A stretch of 64,000 nucleotides of DNA. Source: Planctomycetota bacterium. Lineage in GTDB: Bacteria; Planctomycetota; PLA2. How positions within the stretch are numbered: the stretch's first letter is position 1; the number at the start of each line of letters is the position of its first letter. Location of the stretch: contig JAJFFH010000037.1 in the NCBI GenBank assembly GCA_021776735.1, forward strand, positions 62,001 through 126,000, given 5' to 3'. This document shows, piece by piece, positions 22,936 through 31,798 of the stretch. The position numbers and the translations under genes are program-made. A model generated the notes under the pieces. It saw only the letters and a list, made by a program, of their open reading frames with translations, was not told where the DNA came from and searched no databases.

Positions 22936-22983
22936 CAGATCAAACAGACTCTAGTCGAGGTCGATATGCACAAGTCCCAGTCG

Positions 22984-25083
22984 TCAACGGCCGGAGCGAC
23001 GCGCTTTCCTGATCGCTCTTTCGAGCGTCTCGCGCTCGTCCGCCGTGAGCCGCGCCAGAGCAGCGGCGACGTGCGGACCCGCGGCACGGTCCATTTGGGC
23101 GAGCGCCGTGATGGCGATTTCATGCCCCCGCGCCCCCCTCTTCACCAACTCCGGAACCGTTCGCTCCGCCAATTCGGTCAACGACGCGAACGCTGTCGCG
23201 ACGGTCTTCTCCGCGAAGGTCGGCGGATCGTCCAACGCCTCGAGTAGCTGCGGGATCGCGGTGGCGGCAAGGGCGCCGCACTGGCCGAGGGCCCCGATCG
23301 CGGCTTCCTTCTGCCAGCGCACGGCGTTCGGCGAGCGCAGCAGGTCGATACTCGCCCGGACCACCTGTTTGGTCGCCTGGCCACGGTCGGCGAGGTATTC
23401 GATGCCCTTTTGAACCACGGCGGGCTTGGAGTCCGACAGTGCGCGCTCGAACGCATCGCGCGTACGGAGCCGATCCGGGTATCGTTCGGCCAACACGTCG
23501 AGAGCGGCAAACCGTACCTTGGGCGCCTCGTCCGACGCGCACGCAAGAACCGCTTCCAGGATCGCGTCGCCGCGTGCGTGCCACTTCAGGCGGTTCAGGA
23601 CCGTCACGCGGAACTTCGCATCACCGGTGAGAGTCAACGCGGCCACCGGCGCCTCCAGAAGGGCGGCCCTCTCACCAAGCGCAAGTACGCACTCGAGCGC
23701 GGTGAGGCGTTCGGCCTCGCTGCCTTCGGTCAACCACGACTTGAGATGGGGCAGGGTCTCGAGCGGTAGCGCGTCATCCCTGTTCAGGGAGTCAGCGCAC
23801 GCCAGGCGCACCGATACGTCCGGATCGCCGAGGCACGCGCGGAGGCGCTCGCGGCAAGCCGCGCCGGGACTTGCGAAGGGTTGCAGCCCTTTCGCCGCCT
23901 CCAGCCGGACGCGTGCATCCGGGTCGTCGAGCGCAGCGACGAAACGCGGCCGCCAGTCAGGATCGGGCGCGTCGGAGGATTCGACAGACTCGCGCGCCAC
24001 GCGCAGAACGGCCGTACGCACGACCGGGCTCTGGTCGTCGAGATACGGCAGCACGTCGGCCTTGACGTCGCCGCCGAGCTCCGCCCGGGCGAGCGCGGCG
24101 TTGCCTCGGATGTAGTCGACTTCATTCGGATTCGACAAGCAAGCGAGCAGGGGAGCCGTCGGGATCGACAGCTCATCATGATCCGCAAGCTGCGCCAAAG
24201 TCTGGACCGCCCGGCCGCGAACCCCAGGATCCGGGTCGGACAGCATCGGGACGGTCCGATCCACCGCGACACGCCCGCGCACGACCACGCTTGCCTCGGC
24301 AGCCTCGCGCGCCCGGTCGTCCTCGTAGACATTGGTGGCCCGCGCGATGACCCATCCCGGGACGACCGCCACGGCCACTCCACGGACCACGGAATTTTCG
24401 TCCGCCAGCAGCCTGGTGAGTGCCGCGCCCTCCTCATCCAGCGTCGCCTCCAGCGCCAAGAAAATCTCTACGTGCGCGGACGACCCCCAAGCATGGATAC
24501 TCGGTGCCGGCGTCGCGTCCAAGGCCAGGGCGAGCGCGCGCCGAATCGAATCGTCCACTCGAAACAAGCCCTCGCCGGCCAAGGCCGAGATCGTTGTCGC
24601 GACAGTGCCCCGGGTGTCCTCGTCCGGACTCCGCAGGAACACCAGAAACAGTCGTCGCCGGTCGTTTCCGCGGGCGATCCACATCACCAAGTCGAACGCA
24701 CCAACGTGCCGCCCGTGCTCCGCGTCGAGTTGCATCGCCGCCGCCTCCAGCGCCGGGAGCGCACGCGCGCCAAGGCTGCCAAAGAACTCGCGGTACGGAA
24801 ACCAATCGGCCGTCAGCGACGCGACCACCGCTGCAATGAGCCTATCCGAAACCGGCCCGGGTTCGCGAAGCGCCGTCCCAGCTCTCGCCCGCGCCTCGCC
24901 GTCCGCTCCCTTGAACCAGACCATGAACGCTTCCGGCTCGACCGGAAACTCGGACGCCCGCGCCTCGCCCTCCGGCGCAGCCCGCTCCCGCACCGTTCGC
25001 TCGGATCGGGGTTGCTGCCGCCACAAGACCGTCCCGATCGCCACGACCAGCAACACGCCAAAGAAAACGCGACGAACGCCCAC
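22984..25083 (-). CDS. HEAT-repeat protein with N-terminal membrane anchor
   Basis: 699 residues from GTG 25083. An N-terminal hydrophobic segment (VFFGVLLVVAIGTVLW, residues 6-21) is followed by a charged linker. From about residue 55 to the end there are many helical HEAT/PBS-lyase-type repeats, for example SDPDPGVRGRAVQTLAQLADHD, DDPDARVRLEAAKGLQPFAS, GDPDVSVRLACADSLNRDD, and CASDEAPKVRFAALDVLAERYP. It is probably an envelope-located scaffold for protein interactions; no enzyme domain is seen. Exported HEAT proteins of this kind are frequent in Planctomycetota. It stands alone, with 110 bp to the sigma-factor gene upstream. Confidence 0.85.
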   Translation of the reverse strand: MGVRRVFFGVLLVVAIGTVLWRQQPRSERTVRERAAPEGEARASEFPVEPEAFMVWFKGADGEARARAGTALREPGPVSDRLIAAVVASLTADWFPYREFFGSLGARALPALEAAAMQLDAEHGRHVGAFDLVMWIARGNDRRRLFLVFLRSPDEDTRGTVATTISALAGEGLFRVDDSIRRALALALDATPAPSIHAWGSSAHVEIFLALEATLDEEGAALTRLLADENSVVRGVAVAVVPGWVIARATNVYEDDRAREAAEASVVVRGRVAVDRTVPMLSDPDPGVRGRAVQTLAQLADHDELSIPTAPLLACLSNPNEVDYIRGNAALARAELGGDVKADVLPYLDDQSPVVRTAVLRVARESVESSDAPDPDWRPRFVAALDDPDARVRLEAAKGLQPFASPGAACRERLRACLGDPDVSVRLACADSLNRDDALPLETLPHLKSWLTEGSEAERLTALECVLALGERAALLEAPVAALTLTGDAKFRVTVLNRLKWHARGDAILEAVLACASDEAPKVRFAALDVLAERYPDRLRTRDAFERALSDSKPAVVQKGIEYLADRGQATKQVVRASIDLLRSPNAVRWQKEAAIGALGQCGALAATAIPQLLEALDDPPTFAEKTVATAFASLTELAERTVPELVKRGARGHEIAITALAQMDRAAGPHVAAALARLTADERETLERAIRKARRSGR

Positions 25084-25194
25084 AGGTCCAGCTTACTTTG
25101 AATACCGCATCGACAACCCGGTGTTCGTGTCGCTGTGGCCGCCCCCGCCCCTCCTTCTGCATCGCTTGAGAGTCCTTTCGCGAACGCCACAACG

Positions 25195-25731
25195 CTACGC
25201 GTCGCGGATGAGGGCGTAGACCTTGCGGAACCTCTCCATCGCGCGCAAGCGGGCCCGCTGGGCTGCGGCAGGAGAGATGTTCAGGCTTGACGCGATGGCT
25301 TCGATGTCGAGGCCCGCGCTCATCATGCGGACGAGGGCGCGGTCGCGCGCGGGGAGGCCGGCCATGGCCAGCGTCGCGCGTTGAATCTGCTCGTTGCGCG
25401 ATGCGTGCGTGACGGGTCCCGTTTCCGTGGCCGGGGGCTCGATGCCCGCGCCGCTGAAGGTGATGCGCAGCATCGGGCCGGCGTCGCGCTTGAGGGCTTT
25501 CCAATGGGCGATGCGGTCGGAGAGGTGCTGGCGCGCGAGTGCGAGAAGCCAGCCGATGAACTGCGGCTCGCCCTGGTACTCGAACCGCTCGCCGTGCTTG
25601 ATGGCGTGAAGATGCACACCTTGCGCGAGATCCTCCGCCGCCTCGTAGCGCCGCAGGGGCGTCGCGTTTTTTTCGAAGTACCGGACCAGTGTGTCCCGGT
25701 GGTTCGCCAGGAGACTCACAAGCTTCGTCAC
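25195..25731 (-). CDS. RNA polymerase sigma-70-family factor coupled to the kinase gene
   Basis: 178 residues. GTG 25731 overlaps the stop of the kinase-FGE gene (GTGA), fixing the start; upstream frame is only a shadow of the kinase. Region 2 is recognisable as LRRYEAAEDLAQGVHLHAIKHGERFEYQGEPQFIGWLLALARQHLSDRIAHWKAL. Region 4 is TLAMAGLPARDRALVRMMSAGLDIEAIASSLNISPAAAQRARLRAMERFR, a helix-turn-helix typical of ECF-like factors. ECF factors encoded with Ser/Thr kinases are known in Planctomycetota, where the kinase is thought to control the factor. Here the kinase is translated first and this gene directly after it. Confidence 0.85.
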   Translation of the reverse strand: MTKLVSLLANHRDTLVRYFEKNATPLRRYEAAEDLAQGVHLHAIKHGERFEYQGEPQFIGWLLALARQHLSDRIAHWKALKRDAGPMLRITFSGAGIEPPATETGPVTHASRNEQIQRATLAMAGLPARDRALVRMMSAGLDIEAIASSLNISPAAAQRARLRAMERFRKVYALIRDA

Positions 25732-28619
25732 GGCTCCCGCCTGAACACGAGCCGAAACCCGTGGTTGTGCGAGGCGACGTCGGGAGCCGCGTGCAGCCCG
25801 CCCCAGAGGTTGAACTCGTCCGGGTTCGTCATGCCCCATGACGAGCCGCCGAGACGCCGATAGCCGCGCTTTTTGTCGAACCAGTCGTCGAGCCACTCCG
25901 CCGCGCTGCCGCACATGTCGTACGCGCCGTAGGGCGACTCGTCGATCGGGTACCGCATCACCGGTTCGGGGCTGGCGCTCGGGCGCGCAAAACAGGACTT
26001 GAGCCACTTCGGACGAAACACGTTGCCCCATGTGTACGCGCGCTTCATGTCGCCATCGGCAGCGCGGACCCACTCGGCGCGGGTGGGCAGCGCGTAGGTG
26101 CGTCCGTCACGCCGCCCGCGCCACGCCGCGTACTCAACGGCGTCGTCGTACGACACCCCGATCACCGGCCAGTCCGGGTGCCAGTCGTCCGGCACCGCGA
26201 ACGATCCATCGGCACGCGCGGCCCAACGGTCGCGGCCGTGGCGCGGCACGCGCGTGGATCTCTCGGCCGCGGGCAGCGCATTGAGAAACTCGACGTACTC
26301 GCGACACGTCGTTTCGCGCTCCTGAATCCAGTATTCGCCGTAGGCGACGTAGACAAAACCGGCGGGAGTCGCTCCGACGCGATTGAGCCAGCGAACATGG
26401 CCGAACTCGTGCGCCGGCTGCGGCTCGCAACTCCACAACAGATCTTCAAACCCCTTGCGTCGAAACAGGACCTGTATCGGACCCGGCTCGACACTGACCG
26501 TACAAGGCGTGCGACCGACGAGAGCGGACGCGTGCAAGAAACGCGGCGCCGCCGTTACCCGCACGGTCAGACCCGGAGGCAGCTGCACGACGGCGAGTCT
26601 TGCTCCGCGGTAGACCCGCGCCGCAACCCCGCCGCGCTCGGCAAGCTGCGCCGGAGTCATGCAGCGCGACGAAAGAGCGCGGACTTCGCCCGCACCCGCA
26701 AGAACGAAACGAGCATCGCCGTCCGTTTGCTTCCCCAAGTCGGTGATGCTTCGTACAGCCTCCCCGTCGATGGACAGGAGCCGGTCGCCGTCTTTCGTCA
26801 GGACGCAATCGCGGATCGGATGGCCGGCCACGTCGAGAATCAAGTCGCCCGGCGCGATGTCGCCCGCGCCACGCACGACGCGCAGTGCCCACGACCCGAA
26901 CGGTAGCGATGACGGATCGACGCCGGCGGGGACCGGCACGAGGCGCCGCTCCCCGCCTTCGCGCAGCATTGCCAGCTCCCGGAAGCGAAACAGAAAGACG
27001 TCGGCGCCGGGTGGGTCCGTGATCAGGTTGAGCTGCGCGCGGACACGTAGGTGCGCGGTCGCGACTCCGTCGGGGTCGTGCCGGTCGATGAGCCCGCGAT
27101 ACAGCGTCACGCTCGCGAAGTCTCGCGCCGCGGCGGCCTCTTCCATCTTTTCGAGGTAGAGTCGGGCGCGCACCGCGTCCGCCCCCGGGACCGACGGGTC
27201 GAGTTTTTCCGCCAGGCGCAACAGGTCGAGCACGCGTAGGAACGAGGCTTGGCGCGCGCGGGTCAGAGCCTCGCGCCGATCAACGACCGCCTCGAACTCG
27301 CGGTCCTCCTTGTTGGTGCGGTAGCTCGACTCGGTCGCGCCACGGAGCCACTCGTGCCGCGTCTCGGCTTTGAGGAGCTCGCCGCGCGACGCGCGATACT
27401 CGACCAGAATTCGTTTCGCCGTCGCGACGCGATCGCGCGCGTCGTCCTGTTTTTTTCGCGTCTCGCTCCAGCGTGCGTGGACCAGGTAGGCCGCGAACAC
27501 GAGGGCCGCCACAGCGACTGTCGCGATCGTGGCCGCGCGGGCCGGATTGCGGTTCGCGTAACGGCGGACACGCGCCCGGGCGCTCGGCGGTCGCGCGCGG
27601 ATCGGCTGCGCGTGAAGAACCGCTTCGAGATCCGCGGCGAGTTCGGTCGCACTCTGGTATCGGTCCTCCGGCCGTTTCTCCATGGCCTTGAGCGTGACCA
27701 CGTCGATCGCCGGCTCGACCGCCGGATTGAGCTTGCGCGGCGGCGGAGGATCCTTCGTCAGGATTTGCCGGAAGAGCGCCTCCATCGTGCCGCCCGCGAA
27801 CGGCAGGCGGTCGGTCAGGCACTCGTACAACGAGACGCCCAACGCGTAGACGTCAGTCCGCGCATCGACCTCACCCAGGCCGAGCTGCTCCGGCGCCGCG
27901 TACGAGGGCGACCCCGCGAAGCTGCGCGTGAGGGTTGTTGCCTCGACCTCGGTCAGGTGCGCCATGCCGAAGTCGAGCAGGACCGCGCGGTCGTCCGGCG
28001 TGATGAGGATGTTGGCGGGCTTCACGTCGCGGTGGACGACACCCTCCTTGTGCGCGGCATCGAGCGCGCCGGCAACCTGCCGGATCCAACCGAGGATGCG
28101 CGGCACCGGCGGTCGCTCCCCGGCCGCTCCGGAGGCCGCCACGATCTCGCTCAGGGGCTGCCCGGGCACGAACTCCATCGCGAGGTAGCGAACGCCATGC
28201 GCGTTCCCCAGCTCGTACACGGTGACCACGTTGGGGTGGCGCAGCTTGGCGATGGCGAGCGCCTCGCGTTCGAAACGCTTGAGGACCGTTTCGGACGCCT
28301 GCAACTCCGGCCGAATGACTTTGAGCGCGACGAGGCGACGCGGCGCGTCCTGCTCGGCGACGTAGACCGTGCCCATGCCGCCGCCGCCGAGCCGTTTCAA
28401 GAGCCGATAGGCGCCGAGCCGTTCGAACGGGAGCTTGTCCCCCGACGCCTCACCGAGCACACGATGGAGCGCACGAATCTGCTGGCGCTCGCCGGTCTCG
28501 ATGCCGGGCTGGCGTGCGAAGAACGCGTCCGGATCCTCGGCGCCGCCTGCGCGGCAGGCGTCGAGGTAGAGGTCGTAGAACGGCTCTACGTCCGGAGGCG
28601 TCGTGTCACGGCGGCCCAT
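25728..28619 (-). CDS. Membrane Ser/Thr protein kinase fused to an FGE-sulfatase (SUMF1-like) domain
   Basis: 963 residues. The kinase domain (about 70-335) has glycine loop LGGGGMGTVY, Lys100 (ALKVI), HRDVKPAN (196-203), DFG (216-218) and APEQ. One membrane segment lies at about 360-382, then a helical coiled region. A PDZ-like part (about 585-650, GDLILDVAGHPI) includes a copy of the dispersed repeat read as QTDGD (630-635). After a PEGA-like stretch (PRFLHASALVGRTPCTV) the last 210 residues are a formylglycine-generating-enzyme-like fold: ETTCREYVEFLN, WPVIGVSYDDAVEYAAWRG, YALPTRAEW, GAYDMCGSAAEWLDDW and GGSSW. It probably senses an extracytoplasmic signal with the FGE-like part. The sigma-factor gene overlaps its stop codon. 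Confidence 0.92.
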   Translation of the reverse strand: MGRRDTTPPDVEPFYDLYLDACRAGGAEDPDAFFARQPGIETGERQQIRALHRVLGEASGDKLPFERLGAYRLLKRLGGGGMGTVYVAEQDAPRRLVALKVIRPELQASETVLKRFEREALAIAKLRHPNVVTVYELGNAHGVRYLAMEFVPGQPLSEIVAASGAAGERPPVPRILGWIRQVAGALDAAHKEGVVHRDVKPANILITPDDRAVLLDFGMAHLTEVEATTLTRSFAGSPSYAAPEQLGLGEVDARTDVYALGVSLYECLTDRLPFAGGTMEALFRQILTKDPPPPRKLNPAVEPAIDVVTLKAMEKRPEDRYQSATELAADLEAVLHAQPIRARPPSARARVRRYANRNPARAATIATVAVAALVFAAYLVHARWSETRKKQDDARDRVATAKRILVEYRASRGELLKAETRHEWLRGATESSYRTNKEDREFEAVVDRREALTRARQASFLRVLDLLRLAEKLDPSVPGADAVRARLYLEKMEEAAAARDFASVTLYRGLIDRHDPDGVATAHLRVRAQLNLITDPPGADVFLFRFRELAMLREGGERRLVPVPAGVDPSSLPFGSWALRVVRGAGDIAPGDLILDVAGHPIRDCVLTKDGDRLLSIDGEAVRSITDLGKQTDGDARFVLAGAGEVRALSSRCMTPAQLAERGGVAARVYRGARLAVVQLPPGLTVRVTAAPRFLHASALVGRTPCTVSVEPGPIQVLFRRKGFEDLLWSCEPQPAHEFGHVRWLNRVGATPAGFVYVAYGEYWIQERETTCREYVEFLNALPAAERSTRVPRHGRDRWAARADGSFAVPDDWHPDWPVIGVSYDDAVEYAAWRGRRDGRTYALPTRAEWVRAADGDMKRAYTWGNVFRPKWLKSCFARPSASPEPVMRYPIDESPYGAYDMCGSAAEWLDDWFDKKRGYRRLGGSSWGMTNPDEFNLWGGLHAAPDVASHNHGFRLVFRREP
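26714..26730 (-). repeat. Dispersed repeat copy, in coding sequence
   Basis: Perfect copy in the kinase-FGE gene, encoding QTDGD. Confidence 0.95.
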
Positions 28620-28684
28620 GGAAGCCCAGGGGCTCCCAGCATACCGAACGCGGCGATGGGTTCCGCAGAGGAGTGGATCGTCGG

Positions 28685-30844
28685 CTATTCAGCGACGACA
28701 GGAAGGGGAACCGAAGCATCGAGCTCGACGTCATCGAAGTCAACCCAGCCGAAGACGGGATCGCCTTCGGCGGTGTAGTAAACGACCTTGAACCGGCCCC
28801 GGTTCGTGTGGATGCCCAGCACGACGATCTTGTCCGTGTCCACAATGAGCAACTCGATCCCACCCTCGGGTAGCGAATGGAGAATCGTGGGCGCGCCGGA
28901 GTTCAGACAGGCAATCACCGGGTTCGGCGAAGCGAGGACGGCAAACGAAGGCAGGCCGTCGTTCGGGTCGAGGGTTCCAGAGAGATTCCATAGGACCGAG
29001 AACGGCTCGCCGGGCAGGATGAACGGCTCGAGCTGCAGCGTGATGGTCGTCGGAAACCCGACCTCGTCGAGAAGCAGCGGGGGCGAGGGGGTCGCAAGCT
29101 CGAAGAACCGGTCTTGAAACGTCCCGAGATACCGGTTCGGGAGTATCTGCGCGCCAAACAGCGGATTGAACTCGAAGATCTCGATGGTCAGTCGTTGACC
29201 GTTGACGAGGACAAACCACTGTAGCGACTGGGAACCTCCCGGACGCTCGAAGACAGTGTCGAAGGCTTGGCCGAATCCCGCGACGGGAAACGTGCCGTCC
29301 ACCAGCTTGTTCGCGAACGCAGGAACCACGTTGGCGCCCAGGATCGCTTCACTAGCGGGATTGCTCACCGTCGGAATGCTCGCCAGGAAGTTCCCCTGGC
29401 CCACGTCCCGCTCGGCGAAGCAGTGGATCTTGCCCTCGGGATCCCGATAGTAGGTGCACCGGCCCACGCCGCGGGGAAGAACCTGGCGCGTCTTCGACCC
29501 TTCCTTCTCGAGCGATTCCAGGACGGCCAACCCGAATTCCACGCTGCCGAAGAACGTCACGAGCAGAACTTCGGCCTCGGTCAACCCCGCCAACTGGGAT
29601 GCAGCCTCGAAAGCGAAGCCATCGACGTCTTCGGCCACCTGCGTCGTCGTGCCGGCGGCAAAATCGATCTGATACAGGTTCGGAGCGAGTGCCGAGTCGG
29701 CCACATACGCCAGCGACCGATCGCTCGGGGCCCAGTCGAACGAGCCGATGAAGGTGTGGCGGCCGTGCTCGATCGGCGGCGCGTCCCCGTCGGTCGTGTA
29801 GATCGCAGCGGCGTCCTTGAAAGCGACGCGCGAGCTGTCGTGGCTCCATTGAAACAGTCGCACGGACCCGGCACTGCCTGAGATGCGGCGCGCGTCGCCG
29901 CCCACTTTGGAGACCTGAAACAGCGCGTGGTCGTCGGTCGCTGCGTCCTTGCGGCGATAGGCCAACGCCGAGCCGTCCGGCGACCAGTCAAAATCGAACG
30001 CCCCGACGCTGCCGGTCGTCCCCGCCTCTATCGATACGCGAGCCTCCGCCCCACCCCCGTCGATATCGACGACGTAGAGATCCCGAACCCCCTCGGTCTC
30101 GAGGTCGGCACCGAACGCGATGCAGTTCGCCACGGGTGACCAGGCATAGGCGACGAACCGTACGCCTGTCGTCGCCGTCATGCCCGCAATGCGCCTCAAG
30201 CCGGAGCCGTCCGCGCGCACCACCCAAAGATCGTGCTGTCCAGCCGTATCGCGGTCCCAGCGAAACGCGAGCCACTGCCCGTCGGGCGACCAGGCGATCC
30301 GCGTGAAGACTTCCGCGACGCCGCCGGTCACGTCGAGAAGACCCGTACCGTCCGGCGCGATCAAGAAAAGCTGCGCCGGACTGGCGCTGGCCCGATAGGC
30401 GATGACACTGCCGTTGGGCCGCCACGCGAGCTCCTCCACGACCACATTGCGGGGCCCGATCGGCACCGGCGTGTCGTCGTTGACCGGCGAGATAAACAGT
30501 CCCGGGTCGGCCACGCCCTCCGCGCCGTACGCGACCTGCCGCTGATCCGGAGAGAGCGCAAACTCGTCCACATGCACGGCGTCACCGAGCGAGTGCGAGA
30601 GGTCGAGAACGCCGCCGGCCGTGTTGATGGCAAAGAGCTGGCGCACGCCGTCGAGTTTGTTGTCCGCGGTATAGACCGCCGCGACAAACGGCCCATTCGC
30701 GGGAATTCCCCCGCCGCCGGCGCCTCCACCGCCTCCGCCACCGGCGCCGGCGCCGGCACCACCCGTCCCGTTGTTGCCGTTGCCCGAGGAACGGTGGCAG
30801 CCGATCGCCCCGGCAAGAATCAGCAGCAAGAAAGTCCAGCGCAT
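28685..30844 (-). CDS. Lipoprotein with WD40/TolB-like beta-propeller
   Basis: 719 residues. The N-terminus is a lipoprotein signal (MRWTFLLLILAGAIGC) followed by a Gly/Ala-rich linker (about 20-47). From about 50 to 400 there are repeated propeller blades of the WD40-like/PD40 type, recognised by A.SPD...V.Y and W.PDG..LAF phrases: FALSPDQRQVAYG, AWRPNGSVIAYR, AWSPDGQWLAFRW, DWSPDGSALAYRR and DWAPSDRSLAYV. The remaining 300 residues are a separate beta-rich region of unknown fold. It probably acts in the periplasm or at the outer membrane as a binding protein. No partners are apparent. The poly-Gly linker is encoded by a GCC/TCC-rich low-complexity stretch at 30700-30770. Confidence 0.82.
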   Translation of the reverse strand: MRWTFLLLILAGAIGCHRSSGNGNNGTGGAGAGAGGGGGGGAGGGGIPANGPFVAAVYTADNKLDGVRQLFAINTAGGVLDLSHSLGDAVHVDEFALSPDQRQVAYGAEGVADPGLFISPVNDDTPVPIGPRNVVVEELAWRPNGSVIAYRASASPAQLFLIAPDGTGLLDVTGGVAEVFTRIAWSPDGQWLAFRWDRDTAGQHDLWVVRADGSGLRRIAGMTATTGVRFVAYAWSPVANCIAFGADLETEGVRDLYVVDIDGGGAEARVSIEAGTTGSVGAFDFDWSPDGSALAYRRKDAATDDHALFQVSKVGGDARRISGSAGSVRLFQWSHDSSRVAFKDAAAIYTTDGDAPPIEHGRHTFIGSFDWAPSDRSLAYVADSALAPNLYQIDFAAGTTTQVAEDVDGFAFEAASQLAGLTEAEVLLVTFFGSVEFGLAVLESLEKEGSKTRQVLPRGVGRCTYYRDPEGKIHCFAERDVGQGNFLASIPTVSNPASEAILGANVVPAFANKLVDGTFPVAGFGQAFDTVFERPGGSQSLQWFVLVNGQRLTIEIFEFNPLFGAQILPNRYLGTFQDRFFELATPSPPLLLDEVGFPTTITLQLEPFILPGEPFSVLWNLSGTLDPNDGLPSFAVLASPNPVIACLNSGAPTILHSLPEGGIELLIVDTDKIVVLGIHTNRGRFKVVYYTAEGDPVFGWVDFDDVELDASVPLPVVAE

Positions 30845-30925
30845 GGCGTCCTCCTACCTCCCCAAAAACGGCAAGCACCACGAGGCCAGACACCGCCCCC
30901 AAAAAAAACCCCGGCCTGCCGGTAC

Positions 30926-30986
30926 GGTGCCAGGCAAATCTGCCGCTTCGAGCCGGCCGATACAGGTGCCAGGCAAAACCTGCCGC
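30926..30986 (+). repeat. Two copies of the GGTGCCAGG dispersed motif
   Basis: Copies at 30926-30946 and 30964-30986, 38 bp apart, consensus GGTGCCAGGYAAANCTGC. The same family recurs inverted at 37549-37674. Confidence 0.75.
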
Positions 30987-31006
30987 AGCGGACTTGTCAC
31001 CACGCT

Positions 31007-31101
31007 TTGGCGCGCATGGCGGGAGTTGGCGCGCATGGCGGGAGTTGGCGTGCGCGGCGGGAGTTGCCGCGCATGGCGGGAGTTGGCGCGCTTGGCGCGG
31101 G
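31007..31101 (+). repeat. Tandem array, five 19-bp units
   Basis: Unit TTGGCGCGCATGGCGGGAG. Units 1 and 2 (31007-31044) are identical, and units 3, 4 and 5 carry two, one and several changes. The 19-bp period is not a multiple of three and there are no spacers, so it is neither coding nor CRISPR. Confidence 0.9.
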
Positions 31102-31141
31102 TCGGCGGCGTGTGTAGCCGAACAGGGGTCCCGGCGCCGCG

Positions 31142-31786
31142 CTATGCCGACGGCAGGCGCCGGATGCGGACAACGCCACCGCAAAACGACATCTGTTCGC
31201 AGGTCGCTTCCAGTCCGCGCCGTTGGCATGCCGTCATTAGCTCGTCGGCCGCCCAGTAGTGCTCTTCGTCGTCCCAGAGATCTCGGCATCGGGTCCGCGC
31301 CAGCCGGCGCGCCGCGCAATCAGGAAAGAGCACGTCGCCGATGATGACACAGCCGTCGGACTCCAGCGGTCCGTCGATCAGTTGTTCGATCAGGTCCAAG
31401 CTCTCTCTGAGTGGGAACTCGTGGAACAGATAGCTGGCCACGACACAGTCGCACGCCGCCTGGTCGAGCGCCCAGTTGGGCCGACGCACGTCCGCCCAAC
31501 TGAGCTTCGCGTCCGGGCAGCGCTCTCCCGCGCGCACCAACATGGCGTGCGAAAAGTCCACTCCGATCAGCAAGCAGCCGGCCGCAAGACACCGCTCCGT
31601 CAGACGACCCGTTCCGACACCGAGCTCAAGGACATGACGCCCAGCCAGTGGCTCGGCCCGTTGCGCCAAGCGCTGCAACACGGCCTCGTAGCCGGCGAAC
31701 GGAAATCGGCTCCCCGCATCGGACTCGTCCACCGACGCGTCATAGCGCCCTGCCCACTCCTCGAAGAGTTCCCGGCGTGTCCCCAC
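31142..31786 (-). CDS. Class I SAM-dependent methyltransferase
   Basis: 214 residues from GTG 31786. The Rossmann methyltransferase motifs are clear: motif I VLELGVGTGRLTERCL (about 52-67), motif II LIGVDFSHAML with the acidic residue, the post-I segment LSWADVR and motif IV CDCVVASYLFHEFP. The N-terminus (RRELFEEWAGRYDASV) resembles YrrT/UbiE-type small-molecule methyltransferases. The substrate cannot be told. It is the last of a leftward run with a 12-bp gap to the preceding gene (31799-32653), so it may share a transcript. Confidence 0.85.
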   Translation of the reverse strand: MGTRRELFEEWAGRYDASVDESDAGSRFPFAGYEAVLQRLAQRAEPLAGRHVLELGVGTGRLTERCLAAGCLLIGVDFSHAMLVRAGERCPDAKLSWADVRRPNWALDQAACDCVVASYLFHEFPLRESLDLIEQLIDGPLESDGCVIIGDVLFPDCAARRLARTRCRDLWDDEEHYWAADELMTACQRRGLEATCEQMSFCGGVVRIRRLPSA

Positions 31787-31798
31787 GTTGCCCGCCGG

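Larger units (their letters stand above)
30845..31141. other. Repeat-rich intergenic region
   Basis: No gene is visible. It holds two copies of the GGTGCCAGG motif (30926-30946 and 30964-30986) and a 5 x 19-bp tandem array (31007-31101). Confidence 0.7.

Noticed and set aside
31007-31101. Possible CRISPR array
   Set aside because: The 19-bp units are contiguous with no spacers and no cas gene is present.
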